A DNA stretch of 64,000 nucleotides, from contig NZ_JARFYN010000040.1 in NCBI RefSeq assembly GCF_030272695.1, forward strand, positions 1 to 64,000. The letters are read 5' to 3'. Position 1 is the stretch's first letter. Each line of letters starts with the position of its first letter. Under the pieces are notes generated by a model that was given only the letters and a program-made list of their open reading frames with translations, made no database searches and had not been told where the DNA came from. The DNA is from Martinezella calliandrae. GTDB lineage: Bacteria > Pseudomonadota > Alphaproteobacteria > Rhizobiales > Rhizobiaceae. The translations under genes and the position numbers were made by a program. Below, piece by piece: positions 1 to 10,000 of the stretch.

Positions 1-638
1 ACATCCGCGTCGCCGAGCGTAACCTCGTTGCTGCGACCGCTCAGATCGGCGTGACGGAGGCCCAGCTCTATCCGACGATCACGCTCGGCGGTGCGATTTC
101 GCCGTCCTACATCCACAAGAAGTCTACCAGTGGCAGCAAGACAAGCTGGTCGTTCGGCCCAAGTCTGTCGCTGCCGATCTTCGACGGCGGCGCACTGCGG
201 GCCAACGTCAACAACGCCGAATCCTTGAGCCGCGAACAATATATCGTCTGGAAGCAGACTGTGCTGTCCGGTGTCGAACAGGTCGAAAACGCCCTGTCGG
301 CCGTCAGCCGCGATGCTCAGAAGGTTGCCGCACTGCGAGCGCAGGTGAAATCCTACCAGGAAGCCCTCGACCTTTCGACGGCAAGCTACAAGGACGGCGC
401 CTCTTCGTTGCTCGAAGTTCTCGACGCACAGCGCTCGGTTTCGACCGCGCAGGAAAGCCTCGCCCAGGCCGTTCAGCAGAGCGCTCTCGACTACATCAAC
501 CTGAACGTTGCGATCGGCACCGGTTATATTCCCGCCGAAAAGCCGACTGTTGCTGCAAAGCCGGCCACGGTCTTTACGGTCGCCCGCGAAGAAGACAGGG
601 AACTAACGCGATCAACTGGCCTTGTGCATCGTCGATAG
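1..638 (+). CDS. RND-efflux outer membrane factor, NodT/TolC-like (5' end missing, 3' end chimeric)
   Basis: The open frame is already running at the window edge (codon phase from base 3), so the start lies outside. The visible 211 residues match the C-terminal half of NodT/OprM-type outer membrane efflux lipoproteins: the stretch IFDGGALRANV, the long helical region with VEQVENALSAV, and the LLEVLDAQRSV motif that follows the second strand repeat. Such proteins form the outer-membrane channel of RND pumps. The last about 16 residues (from roughly base 590) look unlike the family and run antisense into a tagF remnant, so the natural C-terminus seems to have been lost at a recombination point. 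It is convergent with the T6SS operon and is probably the end of an unrelated efflux operon. Confidence 0.8.
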   Translation, partial: IRVAERNLVAATAQIGVTEAQLYPTITLGGAISPSYIHKKSTSGSKTSWSFGPSLSLPIFDGGALRANVNNAESLSREQYIVWKQTVLSGVEQVENALSAVSRDAQKVAALRAQVKSYQEALDLSTASYKDGASSLLEVLDAQRSVSTAQESLAQAVQQSALDYINLNVAIGTGYIPAEKPTVAAKPATVFTVAREEDRELTRSTGLVHRR

Positions 639-773
639 CGCGCTCGCTTGCGGCAGGGACAGTCCCGCCCATGCTTCCGTGACGCGGGCTGGCAGGCCAT
701 AAAAGACGAAATCCCGGGCGGAGGGAACCTTGCCGAAGTCACCGAGGAATTCGGAGTAGCCGTCCGCCTTCAA
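612..773 (-). pseudogene. tagF: TagF (ImpM) N-terminal remnant
   Basis: A TTG codon overlapping the tssM stop (TTGA) opens a 53-residue frame containing GDFGKVPSARDFVFYGLP. This is the hallmark start of TagF/ImpM (G-x-F-G-K-x-P-x-x-x-D-F), a post-translational T6SS regulator. TagF is normally more than 200 residues. Here the frame ends at TMHKAS and the sequence runs into the 3' end of the efflux gene. Position directly after tssM is the expected place for tagF in rhizobial imp operons. The remnant keeps only the first strands and is unlikely to function. Confidence 0.7.
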
Positions 774-3700
774 AGGGCCGGGGGGCAGCGGAACGAGGCG
801 TAGAGCTCACCATTGAACGGGTTGGCGACGCTCGCTGCCCTTAGACGGAAGCGGGCTCTGATCTTGTCCTTTTCGATCGAGAATTCGAACTGATCTCGCC
901 AGCTGGTTCTGGCCATGCCGGTGCCGCTCAGCATCCGGAAAATAGCCCAGTTACCGGTCCGCTGCAGGGTCTCGGTCTTGCCGTCGAGCAGCGTGATGCT
1001 GAGCTGTGCCGTGCTCGCGTCCCGCTTGCTGGGCCAGACGAAATCGCGCGGCCTGATCGGGCCGTGACGGTAGACGAGATCGGTATCGTCGAGGACGAAG
1101 GACGAACTGAGCGCCTTCGGATCGAGATGGATGGGTTCGACGGTGAATTTCGCTTCCGGTGTCGTGCCTGCCGCGCCAAAAAAGGCCTCGCGGATCGCGG
1201 CTGCCCGTGCGAACTGGCCGAGCGCATCGGCAGACAGGCCGATGCCGCTTCCGTCGGGGTCGAGCGCCATGAATTGCCGCCCCCTAACGACAACAAAGGG
1301 CGACAGATTGTCCTTGAAGAACTGATCGAGGATCCCGGCCGGCTTGAAGATGTCGGCAAAATCCTGAAGCGAGATTTCCTGCTGTGCGTCCGGCGAGAAG
1401 GGATAGCGGTCGGTTATCATCGCATTGCAGGTTGGGAGAGTTTCGTCCTGCCAGCGCTGGTTCACGTGCTTGTAGGCAAGCCTGCGCAATATCTGCCAGG
1501 TGCGGTTCGAAATGAATTCGACCATTGGCCTGACCGGCGTCGGCTTGGTGGCGGCGTCCGCCCGCAGCCGTGAGAAATTATCGCGGGTCGGGCTCTTGCT
1601 TCGCTGAAGCACAAAATCGAAGGCGGCCGCCTCGGGGCTTGGTGCCGCCGCAATGCCGGCGACCGTCCCGAAAAGCTCACCGAACAATTTCTGCATCTCA
1701 GCCAGACCCGGGCCGTTCTGCGGATCGACGAGCGAAGTGAGCGGCAGGAACGCGTTGCGGATCGTTGTACCCGGCCATGGCGTGGAACCGAAAGCCGTTG
1801 AGAGTGCCGTCCTGGCAATCGCATCCGTGACCGCGTCTGCGACGGGGAGAGCGGCTCCGCGAGGTGCGGCCGCCTGGGCAAGTGCTTCTCCCGGCCGCTG
1901 GCTTTCGGCATTTTCGCCCGGTAGCGGCAATTCCGTATTGTCGCGCAACGTGGTCAGCAGCGCAGTCAGCGGAGACTGCGGGCTCGACAGATCGCGTAGA
2001 ATCGCCTGGCCGCGGTTCAGCGAATCGAAGTCGATCACACGCACCGGATTAACAGTGTTCCTCCACATCGCGATATAATCTCTCACATACGCTTTGGCGA
2101 TCTCTTCGGAAAGCTTCTGATAGGCATCGTTGCTTGCGTTCTCGCCGAGCACCCAGTCGGTTCCCTTGGAGTTGCGGATATATTCGGGCAGTCGGGGCAA
2201 GAAGAACTGGTAGAAGCCATTCTTCGTGTAGAAGCCGGGGACCACACTTGTTGCGCCGGCAGCGCTATCGACCTGCAGCACGCCGGGGCCGAGAATATCG
2301 ACGATGCTTATCGGCGGTAGCTGGTAGCGTCGCTGTGCATCCTGCACCATGCGCGCATAGATGTCGGAAGCTTGCGGAACATTGCTCAGCCGTGTGCGTG
2401 CCGCCTGCACGATTGCCTGGTCGCCAGCTGCCTCGGCCGGCAGCAGTGCGGCGAGGCTTTCCGCGTGCGTGTCCATGCGCGCCTTTGCGTCAGGCTGCAG
2501 CGCGAAGGCAGCCTCGTTCTGCCGCACGAGCTCGCCTTCGACTCGGGCGCGTTCGTATTTCTGACCGGTGGTCAGCATCAGATAGGTTTCGAGTTGGTCG
2601 CGTAAGAGCAAGTTATTGGGAACCGAACTGCTCGAAAGCAGCTGAATGTGGATTTGCAGCCTCGCAACGACCGACGGCAGAAGATAGGTCTTGAGCAGCG
2701 CATCATACGTTTGCGTGGCCACGCCGCTGAGCTCGGAACGTGCATCGATCGACAGGATGTCGGGTAACGGCCAGCCGGAGGAGGCGATGTCGCGCAGTTT
2801 GCGCGCCTCGTCTAGGATCGGCAAGAGACTTTCGAGCGATCGGTTGTTACCGGCCTGCTTCATGCCGATCCTCAACTTGTCGACCGATGCATCCGCCTCC
2901 TTGATCAGCGAAAGCGAGCTGTCGAGCCCGACCAGCCAATAACTGCAAAACAGCAACCAGACCGCAGCGATACCGGCACAGGCGGCACCACGGGCGGCCG
3001 CAGATTGCCGTTCGAACCGTATATCCCGTCCGACGATGTTCTGCTCGGCGAAGATGATATCTGTCAGCAACCGCTTGATGAAGAATGCCGTGCGCTCGCC
3101 GCTTGTGGGCGGCTGATGACTTGGCGCGAGCGCGAAACTGCGGCCCATGGCGCCGAGCAGCCGGTCGAATGGCGTGCCTTCCCGGGTGCCGGAGGTGAAA
3201 TAGACGCCGCGCAGCAACGGTTGGTCCTCATAACGGTTGACGCGGAAGACATCGGTGATGAAACCGCGCAACACCGTGCATAGCGAGGCGAATTCATGCG
3301 GGAAGCCATAAATTCGGCAACGGCGGGCGTTGTTGTGCGCGGCCGCGAGTTTTGCCGGCAAGCGCCGTTCGAGGCGGTCGACGAGGTCCAGGAAGCCGGC
3401 CTCGAATGTCGCCCCGAACGTTGCCTGTTCCTCGTCGCGTGGGAAGGTGATGCCCCAGACCTGTTCGCGCTCGGCCTCGGTCATGTCACCGAAATATTCC
3501 TCGAAACCGGCAGTCAAGTCGCATTTGGTGAACATCACATAGACAGGCAGCCGCATTTGGAAGCTCCGATGCAGCTCACGCAGCCGCTGCCTCAGGATTT
3601 CGGCATGGCGCTGCCGTTCGGGCTCGCTGGCAAGCGCCAAATCGGCAATGCTGATCGCCAGCAACACGCCGTTGACCGGTCGTCTTTTGCGGTTTTCCTT

Positions 3701-4339
3701 AAGGATGTTCAGGAGGCCGCCCCAAGCGGCCGCGTCGATACCCTGGTTGAGATCCTGGGTCGTGTAACGCCCTGCGGTATCGATCAGGACCGCATCGTTG
3801 GAAATCAACCAGTCACAATGGCGGGTGCCGCCCCCGCCGTTGAGCGCTGCCATGTGGCCGGCTTCTGCCAACGGAAAGTCGAGGCCGGAATTCTGAAGAA
3901 TCGTGGTCTTGCCGGTGGCCGGAGGGCCGATGACGATGTACCAAGGCAGATCGAAGAGATAGCTGCGCCGTTTTCGCCCATCGATCGGGCGGTCCCGCAG
4001 TGTCTTCACCGTCTTTTCGAAGTCCTCGTGGATAAGCTCCACCTCGTCGGACGAAACACTGCTTCCCATCGAGATCAGCTCGTCGTTGACGAGCATGGAG
4101 TTGATCAGCTTGGCATTGGCGCGCCGCGCCAGGAAAAGTCGCACAAAGGTGACCACGAAGAAGCCCACCACCGCGCTGACCGAAATAAGCGTGCGGCTCA
4201 GTGTCGTGTCGAAAGGCGTGAAAGCGCCGATCGCTAACTGACTACCGAACAGCCAGAACAGTGACGCTAGCGTGATGATCATCAGAAGCATGAGCAGGCT
4301 GGAGGGTCGGAGAATGCTGACGAGATAGGTTCTGACCAT
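770..4339 (-). CDS. tssM: T6SS membrane complex protein TssM (IcmF)
   Basis: 1189 residues, normal for TssM/IcmF, the inner-membrane protein that with TssL and TssJ forms the trans-envelope channel anchoring the T6SS. Two N-terminal membrane helices (about residues 14-35 and 50-70) are followed by the cytoplasmic GTPase-like domain with an intact Walker A, GPPATGKTT near residue 138. A third helix near 455-475 precedes the large periplasmic part. The C-terminal beta domain is present. It starts 7 bases after the tssL stop and overlaps the tagF remnant at its own stop. Confidence 0.97.
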   Translation of the reverse strand: MVRTYLVSILRPSSLLMLLMIITLASLFWLFGSQLAIGAFTPFDTTLSRTLISVSAVVGFFVVTFVRLFLARRANAKLINSMLVNDELISMGSSVSSDEVELIHEDFEKTVKTLRDRPIDGRKRRSYLFDLPWYIVIGPPATGKTTILQNSGLDFPLAEAGHMAALNGGGGTRHCDWLISNDAVLIDTAGRYTTQDLNQGIDAAAWGGLLNILKENRKRRPVNGVLLAISIADLALASEPERQRHAEILRQRLRELHRSFQMRLPVYVMFTKCDLTAGFEEYFGDMTEAEREQVWGITFPRDEEQATFGATFEAGFLDLVDRLERRLPAKLAAAHNNARRCRIYGFPHEFASLCTVLRGFITDVFRVNRYEDQPLLRGVYFTSGTREGTPFDRLLGAMGRSFALAPSHQPPTSGERTAFFIKRLLTDIIFAEQNIVGRDIRFERQSAAARGAACAGIAAVWLLFCSYWLVGLDSSLSLIKEADASVDKLRIGMKQAGNNRSLESLLPILDEARKLRDIASSGWPLPDILSIDARSELSGVATQTYDALLKTYLLPSVVARLQIHIQLLSSSSVPNNLLLRDQLETYLMLTTGQKYERARVEGELVRQNEAAFALQPDAKARMDTHAESLAALLPAEAAGDQAIVQAARTRLSNVPQASDIYARMVQDAQRRYQLPPISIVDILGPGVLQVDSAAGATSVVPGFYTKNGFYQFFLPRLPEYIRNSKGTDWVLGENASNDAYQKLSEEIAKAYVRDYIAMWRNTVNPVRVIDFDSLNRGQAILRDLSSPQSPLTALLTTLRDNTELPLPGENAESQRPGEALAQAAAPRGAALPVADAVTDAIARTALSTAFGSTPWPGTTIRNAFLPLTSLVDPQNGPGLAEMQKLFGELFGTVAGIAAAPSPEAAAFDFVLQRSKSPTRDNFSRLRADAATKPTPVRPMVEFISNRTWQILRRLAYKHVNQRWQDETLPTCNAMITDRYPFSPDAQQEISLQDFADIFKPAGILDQFFKDNLSPFVVVRGRQFMALDPDGSGIGLSADALGQFARAAAIREAFFGAAGTTPEAKFTVEPIHLDPKALSSSFVLDDTDLVYRHGPIRPRDFVWPSKRDASTAQLSITLLDGKTETLQRTGNWAIFRMLSGTGMARTSWRDQFEFSIEKDKIRARFRLRAASVANPFNGELYASFRCPPAL

Positions 4340-4346
4340 CGACCGA

Positions 4347-5219
4347 TTACTCCGGCGTTATCGCCGCGATCCGGGCGAGAAGAGGGCTTAGGGCACCTGA
4401 GAGGTAGAACTCCAGACAGCTGTAGACGACGACGAGCGATAGACCGGCGATCGCCACAATCATCCACAGCGGAAAGGCTACGCGGATCCTCTTGCCGCCC
4501 CGCTCCCCATTTGAAACTTTCGAAAGCGGCTCATCCAAACCGCTGTCGGCCACTTCGGCGATCACATGCGAAAGATCGTTTCGCAAGTCCTCGAGTTGAT
4601 CACGGCCGCGTTCGACGATGCGGTAGCGGCCCTCGAAGCCGAGCATGAGGCAGGCGTGAATGAGAAGCAGCAACGGCAGCCGCTGGGATCGAAGCTGCTT
4701 CACCCGATCGAGGATGACGAAGACCTTTTCCCCGCCCCAGGTTTCGTTGTGATATTGATTGAGCAGGCTATTGGAGGTCCATTCGCTGCGGCTGCCCCAT
4801 GGCGTCATAAGCACCGTTTCGTCGATCATCGCGCACAACACGTAACGAGCTACGACGATGTCGCCCGCTTCTATGCCGCTCTTCTGCGCGATCTGCTGGA
4901 AGCGGTCCATTTCCTGGACGACCTCGCGCCGCAGTGCTGCAACGCCGGCCTGTTCCGTCGAATTACGCAGCTGCGCCACGATCAGGAGCAGGGGGGCCGC
5001 CAACCGCACCAGCTTGCGCTCCGGAGCCGTATCGAGCTGCTGGACGAGCCTGATGGCATTCCGAAGCGACGAGGCATCGCCGACAGGTGCCGGCGACGGC
5101 AACGACTGGCGCACGACGACGGTCGGATCTTCGCCCCTATCAGCACCCAGGGCCGTCCTCGTGCGGGGGCTCACCTGGTGCACAACCCTGGGAGCGCTAT
5201 CATCGCCGAAATTGCTCAT
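4347..5219 (-). CDS. tssL: T6SS membrane complex protein TssL (DotU/IcmH)
   Basis: 290 residues. Central DotU-type cytoplasmic helical domain (about 75-235) with the family signature around YVLCAMIDETVLMTPWG and a single C-terminal membrane helix (about 252-275, LWMIVAIAGLSLVVVYSCLEF). No OmpA/peptidoglycan-binding extension follows, so anchoring to the cell wall must rely on TssJ/TssM or another protein. The start overlaps the tssK stop by four bases (ATGA), indicating translational coupling. Confidence 0.96.
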   Translation of the reverse strand: MSNFGDDSAPRVVHQVSPRTRTALGADRGEDPTVVVRQSLPSPAPVGDASSLRNAIRLVQQLDTAPERKLVRLAAPLLLIVAQLRNSTEQAGVAALRREVVQEMDRFQQIAQKSGIEAGDIVVARYVLCAMIDETVLMTPWGSRSEWTSNSLLNQYHNETWGGEKVFVILDRVKQLRSQRLPLLLLIHACLMLGFEGRYRIVERGRDQLEDLRNDLSHVIAEVADSGLDEPLSKVSNGERGGKRIRVAFPLWMIVAIAGLSLVVVYSCLEFYLSGALSPLLARIAAITPE

Positions 5220-6547
5220 CGGCCGGCCTCACGCTGGATTGCCCAGAGCTCCAGCCCAAGCGAGGGATAAGTGCCACTGACATGCAACGCGCAGGCGGCA
5301 GAATCCCTCAGTCTTGTCCAGAGCGGATTAGATGTGTCGACCTCGAAATAGACCGCGTTCGGGATGAAGGGTATTTCGCGCGGCGCCACCGAAAGCGGCT
5401 GGATCGCGATGCCGGGAAGCTGAAGGTTGACAAGGTCGCGGATCTGCTCGACGGGACCGATCTTGATGTGCAACGGCAATTGCTGGCGGATACTTTCGAG
5501 CGCCAGGTCTGCGCGCGCAATCAGCACGAGGTGGCGGCTGGCGAAGGCCATCCTGTCCTTGATTTCACCAAGCCACATGCCGAAATCGCCTTCCGTCAGC
5601 GGAACGCTAATTGCGTTGCGCTCGACGATAACGCTCAACATCTCTCGCAAAATGCCAAGTAGCCCTTCGAAACTCATGCGCAGATCGAGATGACTATAGG
5701 GCGGCATGTCGGGCGGCCGGCGGGTCGGCGAAGCATAAGCCGATATCTCGGCGGCGATCGCGACAAGTTCACGAAAGGCATTCTCGGCGGAATGCAGGCC
5801 AGTTGCAATGAGATGGCTGGAGACAGCCTCGGCGCGGTTGACGATGCCGAGCAGCATGATGTCGAGAATGCCGGACCGGGTGTCGCCTGCTTGTCCGCTT
5901 GCGCCCTCGGTCAGCGAGGCCGCCCTGCTGCGCAGGAGGCCATGGATTTGTTCAAGGATCGAGACCAGCCTGAGGCTTGCCCCAACTGAGATCACCGGCG
6001 GGATGTAGCTTTCGGTCAGTGTGACCTGGCCGAGCGCACCAACCGACTCGATTTCGCCGATCGGTAGATAAGTGAGTTCGTCCAGTCTTTCGCCTTCAAT
6101 GACGATGCGCACGTTGAGCGTACCGATGCCGATCTCGGCCGGCGGCCTGCCTGCCTGTGCATTGTCGGTCACCTGCACCATGGTATTGCGGAAGCGCTGG
6201 GCCATACTCGCCCCTTCGGCGACTTCGATTGTGCCCGGCGCGCTGAGCGGCAGCGCCAGGAACACGCGCTTTCCCTGGGCGCGCGGCGGGATATGGACTG
6301 CCTGCGGCACGGGCTGCGGGCCGGGGGCATCATAAAGGGTGCCGTCAGGAAAGACGACATCGGCGGCATTGATGCGGATCTGCCCCGTCTTCAGTGCTTC
6401 CTTGTCGAATTCGAGCTGCCGAACGCCCCAGGGATAGGGAGCGAGCCCTGCCACGCGCTGGTCGAGATTGCTTTCGATCCAACGATCATACTGTTGCAGG
6501 TGCTGCGGCCGAAGGAACATGCCTTCCAGCCAGAGTGGCTTGCCCAT
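5216..6547 (-). CDS. tssK: T6SS baseplate protein TssK
   Basis: 443 residues with the conserved TssK start MGKPLWLEGMFLRPQHLQQ, which connects the baseplate to the membrane complex. A TTG three codons upstream is also in frame, but the ATG fits the family. The C-terminal head includes the conserved region around PSLGLELWAIQ. Sits between tssJ (72-base gap) and tssL (4-base overlap). Confidence 0.96.
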   Translation of the reverse strand: MGKPLWLEGMFLRPQHLQQYDRWIESNLDQRVAGLAPYPWGVRQLEFDKEALKTGQIRINAADVVFPDGTLYDAPGPQPVPQAVHIPPRAQGKRVFLALPLSAPGTIEVAEGASMAQRFRNTMVQVTDNAQAGRPPAEIGIGTLNVRIVIEGERLDELTYLPIGEIESVGALGQVTLTESYIPPVISVGASLRLVSILEQIHGLLRSRAASLTEGASGQAGDTRSGILDIMLLGIVNRAEAVSSHLIATGLHSAENAFRELVAIAAEISAYASPTRRPPDMPPYSHLDLRMSFEGLLGILREMLSVIVERNAISVPLTEGDFGMWLGEIKDRMAFASRHLVLIARADLALESIRQQLPLHIKIGPVEQIRDLVNLQLPGIAIQPLSVAPREIPFIPNAVYFEVDTSNPLWTRLRDSAACALHVSGTYPSLGLELWAIQREAGR

Positions 6548-6619
6548 CGAGATCAATCATGCCCCTGGACCAAGGCCCCGATTACCATCTTCAAATTCAA
6601 ACTCCTGCAGCAGCGCCGA

Positions 6620-7105
6620 TCAGCTGCCGAACGAAAAGCGCGAGTATTTCTGGATTTTCACCGCAAGGCTCGTGACATAGATGATGAGGCGGTTCTGCGT
6701 TTCCTTCTTCAGCTCTATCGAATCGCGCCATTGCGCTGAAAGCAGGTCCCGAAAACTTGCCACCACGCCGATGTAGGCGGCCTCGCTGGAGATCTCGCGA
6801 TCGTATTTCCGCTCGGTTCCTGGCAGCATCTCGAACTCGCGGCTGGAGATCAGGTCCGCGCCAAGCAGCTTGGCCTCCTCGTCAAAGTCAAAATAGGTGG
6901 CGTTGTTGAACGCCTTGAGTGACTTCAGCTCGTAGACGCGGACCACCACGGGAGAGGCAACGCCGGTCTCGCTGGGATTGATGGCGGCATCCGCGTTGAT
7001 GGTAACGGCGACCGGCGTCGGCTTCGGTATACCGCCGCAGGCCGAAAGCACGCCTACCAAGCCAAAAAGGGCGATGCCGACGAATGTCACCCTCTTAAAA
7101 CTCAT
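6620..7105 (-). CDS. tssJ: T6SS outer-membrane lipoprotein TssJ
   Basis: 161 residues with a lipoprotein signal peptide: positive start MSFKR, hydrophobic core, and lipobox LSAC with Cys at about residue 23. The rest is the transthyretin-like fold of TssJ, with VVVRVYELKSLKAFNNATYFDF typical of the family and a final RLIIYVTSLAVK strand. TssJ binds the periplasmic end of TssM at the outer membrane. It lies between tssG and tssK, a normal imp-type arrangement. Confidence 0.95.
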   Translation of the reverse strand: MSFKRVTFVGIALFGLVGVLSACGGIPKPTPVAVTINADAAINPSETGVASPVVVRVYELKSLKAFNNATYFDFDEEAKLLGADLISSREFEMLPGTERKYDREISSEAAYIGVVASFRDLLSAQWRDSIELKKETQNRLIIYVTSLAVKIQKYSRFSFGS

Positions 7106-7152
7106 TTCTTAGCCTTCCAGTATTGCGAAGCGACCCGTTGCGCGTTCCTTCC

Positions 7153-8241
7153 TCATGCGACGCCTCCCGGATCGTCGGAGTCTGCCGCAGCAGGATGCAT
7201 GTCGATGGATGACACGGTGCAGTCGGTCGACAGAAGGATCGTATCCTCCAGCCGCTCCGGATCGTCCGCGTAAAGCCAGCTCGTCCAGCCGAGGCGGCAT
7301 TCACCGAGCTGCGCCATCAGGATCGTTTCCGGCTCGAACGAAAACTGCAGCTCCCATTCCAGCGGTTCGCGTGTCGCCATCACGAGCAGTTCGCAGAATT
7401 CCTGATGCTTGGCACCACACGGCAGGAAACGCTGGAGCGTGGCGAAGCTCGCCTGCCCGATACAGATGCGGAACTTGCCGAAATCGTCGTCGAGTTCGAA
7501 ACCCAGGATCGCGTCTTCGGCTAGGGTACTATTCGCTTGGCCGAGCGTTAGCCGCGATTCTTGGCCGATCCTCACCTTTCTTGGGATGAATTCCTCGATC
7601 CGGCAGGGGATTGCAAAGAAATTGGACAGTGTCGCACCGACCACCTCGGACGAATTGGAAAAAAGCGAGATCAGTCTGAGATGGGGCAGGAGCGCGGAGC
7701 GGGAAATCTCGCCGATCCGGTCGCGATCCTCGATCGGAAAGCCGCAAAGCGCGAGAAAGCGCTTGGACAGCGGGTCCGTGGCACCAGTCTCATAGCGCAG
7801 GTAATAGCGGTATTTCCGCCAGATGACATGTAGCAGTGAGATCAGTCTGTGATTGAAGAGATCGAGAAAATCCTCGACCGGTGAGGGAACGGTGTCCGCT
7901 TCGATGATTCGTTCGGTGAAGGTAGCCGGGAGCGGCGAAGCCGGACCGTAAAGGCCGAAGAAATTGACGCGGATATCCAGAAGGTCCGCTGTCGGATCAT
8001 AGGCAACGGCGCTGACATCCGATGGTCCGAAGCTCAAAGAACGGGCCCCCCGGAACCGCAGATATTCATGCGACGGATCGCCCAGCTTACCGACCGGCAA
8101 GGCATCGCCACGTCTTAGCTCCATCAATGCGACAAGCTGGTGGAACTGGAAACGGGCGAATTGCGAAAGCTGCGTATCGCCGAGGGTGCCAGACACCTGG
8201 CTGCGGCTCGCGTTCACCGCCGTCCGTTCGGTCCCACTCAT
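7153..8241 (-). CDS. tssG: T6SS baseplate protein TssG
   Basis: 362 residues from the ATG at 8241 (MSGTERTA), whose ATGA overlaps the tssF stop. Longer upstream starts would intrude into tssF. Family features include FARFQFHQLVALMELRRGDA near the start, RFRGARSLSFGPSDV, and the motif around SLLHVIWRKYRYYLRYE. TssG with TssE, TssF and TssK forms the wedge of the baseplate. Confidence 0.95.
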   Translation of the reverse strand: MSGTERTAVNASRSQVSGTLGDTQLSQFARFQFHQLVALMELRRGDALPVGKLGDPSHEYLRFRGARSLSFGPSDVSAVAYDPTADLLDIRVNFFGLYGPASPLPATFTERIIEADTVPSPVEDFLDLFNHRLISLLHVIWRKYRYYLRYETGATDPLSKRFLALCGFPIEDRDRIGEISRSALLPHLRLISLFSNSSEVVGATLSNFFAIPCRIEEFIPRKVRIGQESRLTLGQANSTLAEDAILGFELDDDFGKFRICIGQASFATLQRFLPCGAKHQEFCELLVMATREPLEWELQFSFEPETILMAQLGECRLGWTSWLYADDPERLEDTILLSTDCTVSSIDMHPAAADSDDPGGVA

Positions 8242-9986
8242 AGCGTCGCGGCCTCCCCCCATTTGGCGGCCCAACGAAATACGATGTTGGAGTCGAGCCC
8301 GGTCATGGAGAACCGGTTCAGGCTGTTGATGCTTGAAAAGCACTTCAGAAAGTGGTCGAGGATGGAACCGAAGAGATACATCTCCGCTTCACCGCCCATC
8401 ATGCTTTCCGAGACGGAAAGCATCAGTTCGAAGCTGCGCACAGGCCGCCCGCGGCTGATGACGTCGACGCTCCTACGCTCAAACTTCCGGAAACTCTGCA
8501 GCAGCATATCGCGCTGCATGGCCGCCTGGCGCTCGCACCTGGCACGGAAGTCATAGGCGCCGACCACCGTTCGAAGCGCGTCCACGTCCACGATCGAGGA
8601 AAAATTGCGCGCCAGATTGGCGATCAACGTCCAGAGAATATCTTCTTCCAGCGGCGGCGGCACCTCGCTCAGTGGCGGGGTGAGGTTCGAAAATCCAAGC
8701 TTGGCCGGGGTCGATGACGTCGGCTGGTTGACGCTACCGACCCCAAGACGGCTGGCGAGCGCTCCGTTCGAGCACTTGAGCCGCATCGATACTATCTCGG
8801 TTTCGGGCAGGCCGACCTTGCCAAGCCGGGTTACGAAGGACAGGGAATGATCAACTCCATTGGTGAGCACGCTTGGTTTCACCTGCGTACGGTAATGGAG
8901 CTTCGGCTTGCCGTCCCCGGAAAGATCGTGGCGGAAGCTCTCGAACGGTTCGTAAACGATACGCCGGCCGCTGCCTTGTACCCAGCCCTCCACCGCTTCG
9001 ACGGAGTGAATGCTGAAATGGCTGGAATCGCCAACCGGGCGCACGGGATATTCTGAACGTTCGTGGGACACCGTCAGCGGCCGACCCTCAGCCTCGAACA
9101 GGTTGATGGCCGGCGTGGTATTCAAGGCGAAGAGGTCGGCGCTGACGCGCGTAGACTGCGCAAAGGCCTGCGACATTTCAAAGATGAGGCTGAAACGGTC
9201 GGCGGCGGAATCGGCAAAGGTTTCGAGGCCTTTGATCCGAAGAAACATGAATTTCTCAGGGCAGGAGAAATATTCCTGTATGATGCGAAAACCATCGAAG
9301 GCGCCGTCGGGATAGGGCAGCGCCGCTTCGCTGGCCGCGAAGCCCATTGGCTCGAGAGTGAGTGCAGCCTCGGTTGGCTGTCCGTTCGGCGTAACCAACT
9401 GAACACTGCGCAGCCGCTGCCGGAAAAACAGATAGAGGAGTCTTGCAATGGCCGTGTCGCTGCCGCTGTTGATGAACAGTGTCAGCGGGCCAGCTGCCAG
9501 CGCCTGCAGTCCTTCGCCGCCAGTTTCCCGGAACGCGAGGAGGATCCGACTGCTGCTCTTGCGGTTCTCAAGTTCCGCACCGACGATTTCAAAGGGCAGA
9601 ACCTTGAGATCGAAGCTCGTTTCGAACGAGATGGCCTCGCCCTCGATCGGTCGCGATTGGACCCGTGTGCCGCGCGGCACGTCGATCGACATGCCGCTTG
9701 CGCCTTCGGCAAAACCGAAGCGTATCATGGTGATGGGAGGGACGGGCCTGAGGTAATGCGGCCAGACCAGCTGCAGGAGCGTAAGCGCCAGTTCCGGCAT
9801 TTCCGCATCGAGTCGCTGGCGCAGGCGCCCGACCAAAAACGCCATGCCTTCCAGTAGGCGCTCTACATCCGGATCGGCTGCGTCCTTGCCGAGATGGCGC
9901 GAAAGGCGCGGATTGGCCTTGGCGAACAGCGCGCCCATCTCGTGCAGATAGGAGAGCTCGTCCCGGTAGTAGTTGTTGATCGTCAT
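8238..9986 (-). CDS. tssF: T6SS baseplate protein TssF
   Basis: 582 residues, typical length. The family start is exact: NNYYRDELSYLHEMGALFAKANP, followed by the RLLEGMAFLVGRLRQRLD region. TssF is the main wedge protein of the baseplate. It starts 14 bases after tssE and is translationally coupled to tssG. Confidence 0.97.
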   Translation of the reverse strand: MTINNYYRDELSYLHEMGALFAKANPRLSRHLGKDAADPDVERLLEGMAFLVGRLRQRLDAEMPELALTLLQLVWPHYLRPVPPITMIRFGFAEGASGMSIDVPRGTRVQSRPIEGEAISFETSFDLKVLPFEIVGAELENRKSSSRILLAFRETGGEGLQALAAGPLTLFINSGSDTAIARLLYLFFRQRLRSVQLVTPNGQPTEAALTLEPMGFAASEAALPYPDGAFDGFRIIQEYFSCPEKFMFLRIKGLETFADSAADRFSLIFEMSQAFAQSTRVSADLFALNTTPAINLFEAEGRPLTVSHERSEYPVRPVGDSSHFSIHSVEAVEGWVQGSGRRIVYEPFESFRHDLSGDGKPKLHYRTQVKPSVLTNGVDHSLSFVTRLGKVGLPETEIVSMRLKCSNGALASRLGVGSVNQPTSSTPAKLGFSNLTPPLSEVPPPLEEDILWTLIANLARNFSSIVDVDALRTVVGAYDFRARCERQAAMQRDMLLQSFRKFERRSVDVISRGRPVRSFELMLSVSESMMGGEAEMYLFGSILDHFLKCFSSINSLNRFSMTGLDSNIVFRWAAKWGEAATL

Positions 9987-10000
9987 CGGTCCAACCCTCG

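Noticed and set aside
1064..4237. Long plus-strand open frames opposite tssM (such as 3296-4237 and 1064-1573)
   Set aside because: They lie wholly antisense to tssM and have low-complexity, arginine-rich shadow composition. The tssM frame is clearly the real gene.
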